Below are positions 39,961 to 51,345 of a DNA stretch of 64,000 bases, one piece after another. Position 1 is the stretch's first letter. Every line of letters begins with the position of its first letter. The translations under genes and the position numbers were made by a program. The notes under the pieces were generated by a model. The model made no database searches. It had not been told where the DNA came from and was given only the letters and a program-made list of their open reading frames with translations. This DNA is from Siderastrea siderea (Eukaryota > Cnidaria > Anthozoa > Scleractinia > Rhizangiidae): the NCBI GenBank assembly GCA_964030785.1, contig OZ034978.1, forward strand, positions 8,447,453 to 8,511,452, written 5' to 3'.

Positions 39961-41025
39961 TAATGTCTGATCTGTTGTGTGATCAAAAAACAAAACTGCT
40001 ATCACTACAAAGTACATGTATCCAACAAAATTTTCAGACTTTCAGATAACCATAAGTCTCAATTTCTGCTTGGAATGTTATGCTTATTCTGTGCAAGAAC
40101 CATAAAACATAAAAATTCATTTGTCAAAAAATAATCAGTTTTACTTTATATTTCATGATCATAATTGAACTGTTCAACAGTAGTTGCTTAAGCTTATAAT
40201 GAACATAGCAGTCAATTTTACTGATTCCCTTTCTGTGAATCATAACTACTCAAACTACCAGGACACAATGCAATTGTAAATGTATTGTAAGTTGTCTCTA
40301 TAAATCCACTCTAAATGAACACAGCAAAATACTTTGAGAAAAGAGACAATCAAGACAACGTCATCTGATTCACTCTGTGTATACTGATGAAGCTTTATGT
40401 AAAAGTAGTTCTAGGTGTAGCAATTCAGAATAATAATATTATTGTAATTTTCCCAATGTTGAATTAAATTTTATGTATTTAGTGATGTGAAATTCAGAGG
40501 ACAATACATAGGTCATGTACATAGGTCCGAAGAATATGGTATTTAATTATGTCATAATTTTATAGAAACTCTTGTGAACTTTATGGAGATGTTATTTTAA
40601 TCACAGCTGCACTGTGTCAGTACATGATGTTGTCTTTAGGCTAGTTTCCAGAGTGCTGAAACTGTGGTAAATTAGTGCTCTAAACATATTCACAAGAAAG
40701 TGTTTTAAGGTTTCATAATACAGGCCTTAAGTTTAAAATTTTCATTTAATGAAAACAATGTTGAATTTGGTGGCCCAAAAGAAAACTTGTGAAGAATCCT
40801 TACACTTTTTGCAATAAATACTTAAACAACTTTAAGTTTGTTTGTTGTTTGATGTACATCAGATCCTAATGTTTGCTATTCTCAGTAATTCCTAGGAACT
40901 CAATTTTTTCTCAAATTTTATCAAATTCTCTCAGTTTCCTAGAAATTTTCTCCATGCTAATCTAAGACCATGTGAAGCTTGGAATTCCTAGGAATTCCTA
41001 GCTTCATTTTGTAAGAGCTTGCAAC
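39961..41025. other. AT-rich intergenic stretch, nothing recognised
   Basis: No long open frame, RNA gene or inverted repeat stands out. Confidence 0.4.
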
Positions 41026-41029
41026 AAAT

Positions 41030-41755
41030 GGTCTTCAAAGATTGTTGTGGATCTTGAAAGAACCAAAAAGGTCTTTGGGAGATTTTTGAAGATCTTTTTT
41101 AATCTTGCAAGAACTTGATGACCTTTAGAAGATCCTTGAAGATCCTGGCAGGAATTATGGAGAAATTTGAAGATATTGGGAAGAATTTTGAAGATCAAAA
41201 CAGATATTGGCAAGAATTTTGAAGATCCTTAAAGATCTTGGCAAGAACATTGAAGATCTTGACAAGAATTTTGAAGATCCTTAAAAATCTTGGCAAGATC
41301 TTGACAAGAATTTTGAAGATCCTTAAAGATCTTGGCAAGAACATTGAAGATCTTGCTAAGAACTTTGAAGATCTTGGCAAGAACTTTGAAGATCTTGAGA
41401 GTAATTTTGACGATCCTTAAAGATCTTGGCAAGAATTTTGAAGATCTTTGCAAGAACTTTAAATATCCTTGTAGATCTTGGAGAGAATTTTGAAGGTCTT
41501 TGTAGATCCTTGAAGATCTTGGCAAGAAGTTGAAAGATCTTCGTAGATCCTTGAGGATCTTGGGAAGAAAATAAAAGATCCTTGAAGATCTTGGCAAGAA
41601 TGTTGAAGATCCTTGAAGATCTTGGCAAGAATTTTGAAGATCCTTGAAGATCCTTGAAGATTTTATAAAGATCTTTGTCAAGATCCTCAGTAGGATCCTC
41701 AAAGGTCCTCGTGGAGATCTTTAAGGATCCTTGAAGATCCTTCAAAGATTTTCAC
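41030..41755. repeat. GATC-decamer array, third block
   Basis: Repeats of aagatcttggcaagaatttt with period about 20-30 bp. Frames of 129-157 codons on both strands (Leu-Pro-Arg-Ser or Lys-Ile-Leu-rich) are by-products of the repeat. Confidence 0.85.
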
Positions 41756-42492
41756 CAGGGACACTGGTTTTCAAGAATTATATCTTATTTCCATTGTCAC
41801 CCATTGCCATCCAGTGACCAGAGCTCATCTTGTGCAACATAGCCTCTGCTCCAATCATACACTATATATGACCTTACCCTTTCCATTTCCTGTTGAGGAG
41901 GAGTCTTACTTTCAAAGGTAGGAGAACAAAAGTGATAGAAAGAGAGCATTTGCTCTTGACATTCTGGCTGTCCAGTGCTGTCGTAACACACAATTTTCCC
42001 TGTCGTCATGAACATGCCTCAAAACCCACTTCCACACAGAAGACAAACACTGATCCTTTCCAAGTGAGCCTGCTGTACGTCCCTTTCCAGCAGCTAACCA
42101 GGAAAGTGTAATCAGATTTCCCTTTGCTTGAGCTTGACTCTTCTTGCAATCTAGAATCATGTGTTCTGGGTGACCACAAAAGGTTGCTTTCCACGATGGC
42201 CCTGAACGTGTCAATTCTTCTTCCTTCCTGCTCATTGTCTCCTGAACCAAAAGAAATTAAATGTGATGTGAAGGCGTGGGTGATGATTGGTACTATATTC
42301 TGTACTTCTGCAATCTCCAATGAAGCCCATTATTTGGGTTATCGCTCAATGCCTCTTCTCTTCCCCTCTAACGACTGCTAAAGTCCTAACTAAACTACGT
42401 TCCATTCATTCCCAACATTTCGCCTGGTACACTTTGACTCTCAGATCGGTTTTCAATTTCAAGCAAATTTCAGTTTGCTTTGGTATTGCTTT

Positions 42493-42521
42493 ATGTCGAT
42501 CTGTAATAATTACAGATCGAC
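42493..42521. repeat. Near-perfect 27-bp palindrome
   Basis: gtcgatctgtaat-a-attacagatcgac: 13-bp arms around one base. Confidence 0.8.
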
Positions 42522-42596
42522 GTAATTGGTTAAAAAATTATTATTGGTTAAAAAATCTCGCGCCACTTTTCAATCCATCATGCAGAAGTAAAACCA

Positions 42597-42800
42597 GAAC
42601 CAATAGGGCATTTTAACGATGGCGTCATTTGACTACAGCTACCAGAATCCTTCAGTTTGTTTTTTTTCTGATGCAAATTAGGGTCATTGTTATGGAAACC
42701 TCACTGGGGTTACAAAATTTTAATAAGAAAGGAGAAACGAAATGAATTCTGGTAGTTGTAGTCAAATAACACTACCGTGCAAATGTCCTATTGCGTTTTA
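42597..42800. mobile_element. Foldback MITE
   Basis: Left aataggGCATTTTAACGATG with catttgactacagctaccag and the inverted right ctggtagttgtagtcaaata with caaatgtcctatt form arms of about 55 bp around a loop of about 100 bp. Confidence 0.7.
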
Positions 42801-43036
42801 TTTGCACTTGTTTTCTTGCGCTTCACGCCTGTTACATGCACTGATTGGCTCAATGGGTAATTTGTGTTTTTTTGTTATTGGCTGGGGTAATTACTTTGGT
42901 TTTCGTCTTACGACAGTCAATTGAAAAGCGCTCTACTTCAAGGAGCAAAACATTCCAAAGCCTTTGTTCCTCTTTATACCGAAGCAATCATTTCAGCTGT
43001 GTTGGGTGTTAATCAACTGATACATGGTACAAAAGG

Positions 43037-43497
43037 TATGGAATGTAATGGCAGGAACTGGAATGGTAGGAATGGAGTGGCAGGAACTGGAATGGTAGGA
43101 ATGGAGTGGCAGGGACTGGAATGGTAGGAATGTAATGGCAGGAACTGGAATGGTAGGAATGGAGTGGCAGGGACTGGAATGGTAGGAATGGAGTGGCAGG
43201 GACTGGAATGGTAGGAATGTAATGGCAGGGACTGGAATGGTAGGAATGGAGTGGCAGGGACTGGAATGGTAGGAATGTAATGGCAGGAACTGGAATGGTA
43301 GGAATGGAGTGGCAGGGACTGGAATGGTAGGAATGGAGTGGCAGGGACTGGAATGGTAGGAATGTAATGGCAGGGACTGGAATGGTAGGAATGGAGTGGC
43401 AGGGACTGGAATGGTAGGAATGTAATGGCAGGAACTGGAATGGTAGGAATGTAATGGCAGGAACTGGAATGGTAGGAATGGAGTGGCAGGGACTGGG
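43037..43497. repeat. 29-bp minisatellite, about 16 copies
   Basis: Unit ggactggaatggtaggaatg plus gagtggcag, with two alternating variants (aatgtaatggcag and aatggagtggcag). Because 29 is not a multiple of 3, every frame cycles through all phases and stays open, giving a 176-codon frame that is not a gene. Confidence 0.97.
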
Positions 43498-43562
43498 CCT
43501 CGAACCACCAACCTTCAGATCTGAAGTCCAACATGCTAACCACTACACAACTGCGTCCCCAT
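43495..43562 (-). repeat. tRNA-like sequence (SINE head or tRNA-derived)
   Basis: The minus strand reads GGGGACGCAGTTGTGTAGTG, GTTAGCATGTTGGAC and then GGTGGTTCGAGGCCC, a good A box and B box at tRNA spacing. The 3' end runs straight into the 29-bp minisatellite. Acceptor pairing is partial. Confidence 0.55.
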
Positions 43563-43734
43563 GTTTCCTTTTAAACTTGGCACGAAAATTAAATGTCATA
43601 TGCTCTTTCTTACTATAATACCTGTCTTTATTGGATGAATTTCTTTTAAAATGTGCCATGTAGGTAATCCTGTCAATTTGTTGTGGCCCAAACAACAAAA
43701 GAAAGCTCAGTCCTTTTCTCCCTTAGATATATTA

Positions 43735-43800
43735 TGGCCTATACGGTGACGTGCCGCTGGACAGGGTATCTCTCTGTCCTAATTTAAGCACCCTACTTCT
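43735..43800 (+). repeat. Fragment of the GGACAGGGTATGG repeat
   Basis: gtgccgctggacagggtatc followed by tctctgtcct matches the block at 23790-23825. Confidence 0.5.
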
Positions 43801-46800
43801 TGGAGCACAGGTCACCAACACAACAATTTTAGTTGCCATTATTTTTCAATCCACCATGGAAGTCAAAATAGACCCAGCATGGACCACTGTGACAGCCAGT
43901 TTTCTTTCTTTCTTTCTAACTGGTGAACTTTCCTGCTCAGACAATTTCCAGAAAACATTTTGCCCCATTGCTATGTTTCACCAAAAACAAACACAATCGT
44001 GAAATAGTTACATGCACTGCGACAACAACATGCCTAGTTTGGCTTTTTTGACCTCAATTCGTCATCTCAGTGGTATTACATCAAAACAATAAAATCATGA
44101 CTATTTAATGAGGGCAATAAGCAGTCAAAACACAGTGTTCAAGTCATACGACGGTACCTCTTTCAGTGCCAATACAGATGGACTGTATGACACAAACATG
44201 ATTGTATCAGAGTAGTCATAAGGTTCATTGCTATTGTGATCCCATCCGTAGGGGAAGTTACAATGCCTCTCTTATAGGCTCAACCTGAAGACACTCATAT
44301 GGATCTCCCGCTCCTATGTCTTATATTACTTACTGCTTTATATCATTTATAATACAAATATAATGAGTTGAAGTTATCATTATTCTCACCTTTCACCCTC
44401 TTTCACTGAATTTACTTCTTGCAGGTGACCCTCCTTGTCAAACTCAGCCGAATGTTAGTGTGGCAACTAACAATTTCTCTTCCAAAGGCCAGCCTTGTCA
44501 AGTGTATTTCTTTTTCAATGATGGATTTTGGCCAAACCAAAGGAATCAAAGTCAACAGATTTTCCAAGTAGATCTCTCTGATCTCTCTTGTCACGTCAGT
44601 AAATAAGCCATTCAAACCTTTTTTTACTATCCACTACTCCGTACCAGTATCTTACTGGCATCAGAACTGTCACATATCCCACATGGAAGAAAATGTGTCA
44701 GCCCAATTGTAAATACCTATGGCAGAACCTGTAAAGGAATCAAATTTATCTGTTGTTATCTTCTGCCACCTTTGTTGATTCTTAACAGTAACATTTCTAC
44801 TAAAATGCTATAAAAAAGATGCTCATAACAGTTTTAAGCTACAAAAAATCTACAGAACAATGCTAATAATGATGTCAATTGTCTTTAGTTCACAAGACCA
44901 GACATCACTTGAAAACCGCACAGGCTTCACCCCCTCTCTAAGGATCAGATGTAGGCCACTGGACTTAAGGCACTCAGAACTGCCGACATGGCCGTTGGTG
45001 CTCTGGGTGCTAACACACGGAGAGCTGCATCGTGCACAGGTCAGCACAGGATATTTGTCCCCATCCTAACAACTGTGCAAGAGCCCTGTCTCTCAAGTCC
45101 AGAGGGATGCTTGGAATCTCATACTGCATGCTCAAGTTATGGTGATGACGAACAGTTCAGCCAAGGGAAACACAAAACAACCTCCATTGACTGGCACGGA
45201 GGTTAGTGTACAGGCATCAGGGCTGTCCCTAACAGCAGCAAAATAATCTGGCTACTTGTGGGTTTGTGCCAGCTATCAGTTTAAAACAAATCAATTTTTT
45301 GAAACAATCAACTTAAATGCAGACCTTATCAACTTGAAGGAGTTAAGCTCATATTTCAGCTTGCCTTCAAGTGTAGTTCAACTCCCCTCATCCCTCTGGT
45401 TGTTATGTTAGGTTTCCACTTATTTCATTATTTTTTTGTTATTTATTTTATTTCTTCTTTCCACTGGATTTCTTTCAGTGTGACTGGTGCCGGGTTTTAG
45501 CTTGTGGCAGGTGAGGGGGGGCTCATGGCTGGGTTGCAGGCAGTGCCAGTCAAGTGGGCTTCTTCCATAGTGGGGGGCTGGGGTCGTTTCCCCAGTCTCT
45601 GGGCTTCCCCTGGGCACCCAACCTCCACTTGTTATGAATGTTGCTGTAGCCTGTATATTTTACATTATACCCATATTTTACCTAGCAAGTACAAAATACA
45701 GCATACACAGCAGAATTTAATCAAACGGCAACAGTGAGCATAATAAATTTAACAAGCACTCAAGCCTAAATTGTGTTGCTGGTACCAAAACAAATTGGCA
45801 TAAGCGTATACATGAAAGCGGTACAATTTGGGGATGGAATGGTGTCAAAATTGGACCTGACTTTTTCAATGTCCAAAGATTGCATCCTGTGTTAAGGCCT
45901 AACAGGTCTGATTTTTTGACCGGAGCCATTTGCAACAAACCCTGTGTCCATGCGTGGGATGTACTAAGGTGTGAATTTTTTTTAAAAAGTACTAATATTT
46001 TGTATTAACTGATCACCACTATACTTTCCATTTGGTGTTAGTGAAGAATGTAAGATTCTTGAAAAGAAGGATGAACCACAGGCTTTCCAGAGGTTTTGAA
46101 ATCTGCTACACTTTTCGATGTTGTGGCTACACTTGCATTCCCCCAAAAAATCCACTCAATGGCATACATCTGTATATTTTCAAAAGACCTATTTGCTTTT
46201 GCATTCACTAAAATCAATTCACATTCAATTATGTCCATTCTCAGAAAACTGAAGGCAAGCTTTACTTAGGAAAAAGCAAGCAACCAATTCCAAATGAATT
46301 TTAGTCAATGTAAGCAAAGTGATGCTTTAAGCCACAAAAAATTACAGACGCTGCTGTATTCTCATAGAAAGCACCCAATCTACATGACAAAAAAAAAAAT
46401 TTATTTGGTGGCAAAGGAACTTGTATCTATAGTGTAGAATTTACATTTGCATGATATGAAATTCACTGTCTTGAGTTCTGAGCTGAGGGCAACCACAGAG
46501 TCATGTTCTCTAAAAGTTTAACAGCACAACATGGAGTACATTGACCATGCAGATTCTGTTTCACTCGCAAAAACTGTCTAATAATGTGCCTACAGCAGTA
46601 CATTGTATACCATATCTCTCAATCACATATTGTTTTAGAAGTGTTAGTTCTGAGTAGTCCTAGAGCCTCACCTTTGATGAAGCTTCTTTTTACTCCTGAT
46701 GGATGGCAGGTTGAAAAATGGGTGTACTAAAATGTTTCAGTGGGCTTGAAGTGGGTGCATACATCTAGCATGGACTCAGTTTTAAATCTTTCACCTTTGT

Positions 46801-48230
46801 AAACAGTAATGTCAAAGAAGTTTGTTTCTGTTCCAGATACTTTAGCCACAAACTTGATAGTTTGGTGGTGTTTTTTAGCTTGTTCAATGAGATGTGTGAT
46901 CTCTGGTAAAATAGAGACTAAAGTGACTTTAAAAAGTGGTAAGCCAATGCTGCCTACTTACCTATCCTCATTACTGGTTTTGGTTGCGGGGGGGGAAGGT
47001 GGGCTTCTAAGTTTTTCTGTGCCACTCTAGGGGTGGGCCGCCCCAACTTTTTCCAATAACTTGGGGGTGGGTCACTGGAAACTGGTCTTTAAAAAATCAT
47101 TTTTCATAGCCCCCCTCCCCCTTCTGTACTTTATGACCTGTCCCTAACTTCAGCTTACATACAGCTATTTCAATTAATGTCGTTGGACCTTAAAGCCTCA
47201 AGCTTATGTGACAAGGCGGAAGTTAGTATGGGTAGCTGTGCATCTTTTGCGATTTGGGTGTAATTTCACTGCTGTCACTGCCAAAGGATGGGTGAAAGTA
47301 CCATAAACACTTGCCTTTGTGATTGATTTTCTGTAGGGGTAAGTCTTAGTCTAAGTTTGGTAATAAAGAATCACCTTGCAGTTTTGTCGCGTAGAATTTC
47401 CGACAACGTTAATTGAAAAAGCTGTAAGCCTGCACCTAATTTTAAAAAAATCTCATGCAAGAAGTATATACCATGAACTCAACAATGGTTTTCTGGAAAG
47501 CAGGAAACTTCATTCTGTTTTCAGCCACCGTAGACACTATAATAGAACAGAATACCTAAATCTACTCTAAAATCTTTTTACGAATGAAAATACCCTGAAT
47601 CTGGGTGATAAGCTTGCCAGTGCTGTCTTCCCAGAAATTCATTGTGTGTCGTTCATGGATTATCGAATTATCCTATTATAATTACCCGACCCCGTTTTTT
47701 TAATCAAGTGTATACAAACAACCAATTTCTATCACAAGTGGGGGGCAAATTATACTTAAAAGTCCATAAACTTGAACCTTTCTTACTGTCAAATTCATGG
47801 CATTTAAGCTTTTAAAGGAGCTACATCACGGATAACGCATCTTGAAAAAACTGGCAAGTTTTTTCAAGTTTGTCATTCGTAATCCATCTTAATCTTCCCC
47901 AGTCGTAACTATCCTTGTCTACTTTTGGTTTATTCTTACTTCTTTGGTGTTTTTCTACCTTAGGAAACTATTATTCCCTCAATGAGAAAAAAATTTTGTC
48001 AGATCAGAAAAGGGAATGAAAATACCGTGACATGTCATGATGATCACGTTGGTACCTTTTCTCAATGTCTTGAATTGATTACTCTTGACCCGTTTATGGT
48101 AAGGGACACCTTTAACTTGGTTCTTCTCTTTTAGCAGGCTCTCTAACGAGTTTATATGGCACTTCAGAGTATCTGGCTTGCACTCGGAGCCATACCTTCC
48201 TGGAGATTCCTGCAATCTTCCTCCGAGAGA
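43801..48230. other. Intergenic stretch, no confident gene
   Basis: One stretch is worth noting. At 44425-44605 (plus), after a TTCTTGCAG acceptor, one frame is open (DPPCQTQPNVSVATNNFSS to DLSDLSCHVSK), but the opposite strand is open too. At 44970-45205 a second frame (MAVGALGANTRRAASCTGQH onward) is open. Neither is recognised. Confidence 0.3.
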
Positions 48231-48626
48231 TCGGCCATTCACGGCTGCGGGTAGGTACATTTCGCTGACCCCCAGTCCATGGACCCCCACGATGGACTAC
48301 CAAAATGGACTACCTTGATGGCCTCTCAAATGGACTACCTAGATGGACTACCTATATGGACTATGGGGAAGTTGTAGTGTGAGTTGCTTCTACAGTACCG
48401 ATCAAAAGTAAGTTACCACCCTCTCGTGAGACGCGATTCTCGTCTCGAGAGACGAGAGTCTCGTCTCGCGAGAGGCTGAAGAATACTGTAAGTACCAATG
48501 CTTGCCGTTCTTGCAAGATAAGACATCTATTGTGAAGGTACGGATGCATTGTTGCGAAGCGAGTTGAATTCACCGAGTTCCCTCTATCGCAAGCCCATCG
48601 ATTGCAGAAGTGATCGAAAACTAAAT

Positions 48627-49010
48627 CACGGCAAATTTTTAAAAAGTCATAACTCCGGTTTTAAAAGGCCTATAAAGATGATTTAAACGGGAAAACACTC
48701 CACATTTAGAGGTACAATTTGTAATAAGGATTATGTGTCGAGTATTTCTCAGCACCATATTGCGAGCGAATGATCATTAGCCTCTGATAAGCGCGTCAGT
48801 AGCGCTTTTGTTTTGCGAGCGTCACGGCAAATTTAAAAGTCATAACTCCAGTTTTAAAAGGCCTATAAAGATGATTGAAACGGGAAAACACTCTGCATTT
48901 AGAGGCACAATTTGTAATAAGGATTACACGATGCGCCGAGTATTTCTCAGTACCGTATTGCGAGCAAATGACATTTTTTTAGTAAACATTAGCCGCTGAT
49001 GAGCGCATCA
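48627..49010 (+). repeat. Tandem duplication, 196-bp period
   Basis: Two copies starting cacggcaaat at 48627 and 48823 share gtcataactccggttttaaa and atttgtaataaggatta. Confidence 0.85.
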
Positions 49011-49169
49011 GTAGTCACTCAGGTGAGAAGGAATATAAATCCGAAGACTTTGAATAGAAAGCAACGTAATGTTTGAAAAATTTTTCCATTCATTACACTG
49101 AAGTCGATATCACATCAATCTTCGCACAAAACGAGACAAAAACCGAAGAAAACTCTGTGATCTAAAAGG

Positions 49170-49659
49170 TAATGCACCGATCAATTTGAAAGTTCCACAT
49201 CCCCCACCCGGGCAACCCCCCGGACATTTGAACTTTTGAAGATTGGCTTGTTCAAATTCCCTCCCCTTGGGGCAAAAAGGCCGTTCAAATGCCCCACCAA
49301 TTAGTACTGAAATACCTCTCCACCAAGACAATTTCGTCTTCAATCAAACACTTTACACGCTTTTCAGAGAGAGATATGCTGTAATGATACCTTCAAACTT
49401 CTTTTAAAGACGCATTTGAAAGAGTTATTCACTAACCAAAGCAAAATTCTATCTTGTGAATCCGTCAAACCCTGTAAAGACCGAAAAAACTCACGGGCGT
49501 ATTACGTCAGAACAAGAGATAAATCTGGTTCAAATTCCCCACCCTTTCAATGCAACGTTCAAATTCCCCCCTCCCTGGGCACGATGCACAGTCAAATGCC
49601 CGGGGTATGCCCGGGGGGAGGGGGGGGGGATGTTGAAGTTTTGAATTGATCGGCGCATA
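49170..49659. mobile_element. MITE with CCCCGGGG-rich ends
   Basis: Termini TAATGCACCGATCAATTTGA and, reversed, TTATGCGCCGATCAATTCAA, then runs of ccccc/ggggg on each side. About 490 bp, noncoding, inside the 4.2-kb element. Confidence 0.75.
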
Positions 49660-50262
49660 ATTCGAGACGTCAGCACAAATACACCATATGCAAATTTAGC
49701 ATGGTTTGCATGAATGGCATTCTGTAACGCAATGAGTAGTTCTCAAAGACAGCAAATTGCCTTCTTAGCTGTGTTGAAAGGCGATGGTGGTGCTTAAAAT
49801 ATATTTCTATGCTACTTCTTCGAGTATTCCTGTTTTGCTGGGAAATTAAAGTGGTAAGATGCAAAGATCTTGGCGAGTTCATCCACGAGACCATCAGACA
49901 ATCGGCCGTGACCTCCTGCACGTGGTTCCAATGAGAGTCTTGTTTTGAGAAGAGTTCGCGCTGTTTGCCGGAATTTTAGCATTTGGACTTGCTGTTTCTA
50001 TTTCTTGAATGGAATAAAACACTGAATTGAGTGAGTTGAGCCTGTATCACCGTATCAGACACGGTTGAAATGATTGTTTACGTTTTGCCGTGTGAGTTCA
50101 TGTTTATCGGGCGTCGGAAAGTTGGCGGACATTTCATTTGATTTGATGTAAATTTTCTTCGATATTTCCCTACTTCGAAAATTCGAAGAAGCGATTTTTC
50201 GATTCGATTTTTCGCTTGCCTTGGCGAAATTCGTTCTTATTACTTTTGCACAGTACTCTAGT

Positions 50263-50403
50263 CGGCTTCTCGCGAGACAATTCGCTTGTAATTTATTCCA
50301 AAATTGCCGCTTCAGTGAATCTCTCGAGACCAGACTCTCGTCTCTCGAGACAAGATTCTAGTCTCGCGAGACGAGACTCTCGTCTCGAGAGAAACGAGAC
50401 GAG
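50263..50403. repeat. CTCGAGAC palindrome cluster
   Basis: Overlapping units of TCTCGTCTCGAGAGACGAGA and CTCGCGAGAC. A related inverted cluster is at 48419-48475. Confidence 0.75.
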
Positions 50404-50726
50404 ACTGGTAAATCGGTCAGTACAAAATGCAGACTGCAGACTGCAGACTGCAGACTGCAGACCGGGTACAAAATGCAGACTAGGTACAAAATGCAGACTA
50501 GGTACAAAATGCAGACTGCAGACTGCAGACTGGGTACAAAATGCAGACTGACATTTGAAACTGTTTTTTTTCTTTTTTTTTTATATATTATTTCATTTTA
50601 TAACTTACCGGTTGTCACGCAATCCCTTTTCTGATGTCATATTCCACGAAAACTCGCATTACCGGGGAATGATCTTGTTCCATTACTCGAAATATACTTT
50701 TTAAACAGGCAGGTACAAAACTCGGA

Positions 50727-50812
50727 CCAGATCAACTCGGATCGCTTGATCCGGGTCGGATCAACTCGGATCAACCCAGATCGACCCGGATCAACCTGGA
50801 TCGACTTAAATT
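50727..50812. repeat. GGATCAACYCGGATC short tandem repeat
   Basis: About six loose copies of an 11-12 bp unit (gatcaactcg, gatcaaccca, gatcgacccg). Confidence 0.65.
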
Positions 50813-51045
50813 ATAATACAATAAAAGAAACGGGATACTATTACGCATTTATCATGAAAATATAGCTGTCCTCGCTCTCCCGCGCCGTTTTGTTGAGCCG
50901 CCATTTTTATACCTCGTGAGAGAATTTAGATCTTGCATGTGAAGTAGGAGCATAGATTTCGTGTTGTATCTTACCATTTCTTTGTAGCTTTTAGATCGGA
51001 TTGTATTTTTACAAGTTCGTTTTTGTATTTTCTCTTAGTCTTGTT

Positions 51046-51345
51046 CCACAATAAGAGCAGTGTTAATTGTTATGGCTATTATATTGAATCAGCATATTTG
51101 AACCAGACATGCCAGGCTGGTAGAATGAACTTTCCACAATAAGAGCAGTGTTAATTGTTATAGTTATTATATTGAATCAGCATAATTGAACCAGACATGC
51201 CAGGCTGGTAGAATGAACTTTCCACAATAAGAGCAGTGTTAATTGTTATGGTTGTTATATATTGAATCACCATATTTGAACCAGACATGCCAGGCTGGTA
51301 GAATGAACTTTACACAAATGGAGCAGTGTTAATTGTTATGGTTGG
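51046..51345 (+). repeat. 88-bp tandem repeat, about 3.4 copies
   Basis: ccacaataagagcagtgtta recurs at 51046, 51134, 51222 and (diverged) 51312. Located in the loop of the 1.4-kb foldback element. Confidence 0.92.

Noticed and set aside
41229..41745. 129-157 codon frames
   Set aside because: By-products of the GATC-decamer array, open on both strands because the units are self-complementary.
41797..42320. Three overlapping minus-strand frames (72, 112 and 104 codons) as one frameshifted gene
   Set aside because: Some stretches look protein-like, but I recognise no family and no consistent splice model joins them.
43013..43543. 172-176 codon Pro/His/Ser-rich frames on the minus strand
   Set aside because: They are translations of the 29-bp minisatellite; the same 29-residue cycle appears in every frame.
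43495..43562. Functional tRNA gene
   Set aside because: A and B boxes are good, but acceptor-stem pairing is incomplete and no terminator follows; SINE-like context is more likely.
44412..44615. Frames open on both strands after a TTCTTGCAG acceptor
   Set aside because: Neither strand gives a recognisable protein, and there is no supported upstream or downstream exon; kept only as a note in the regional entry.
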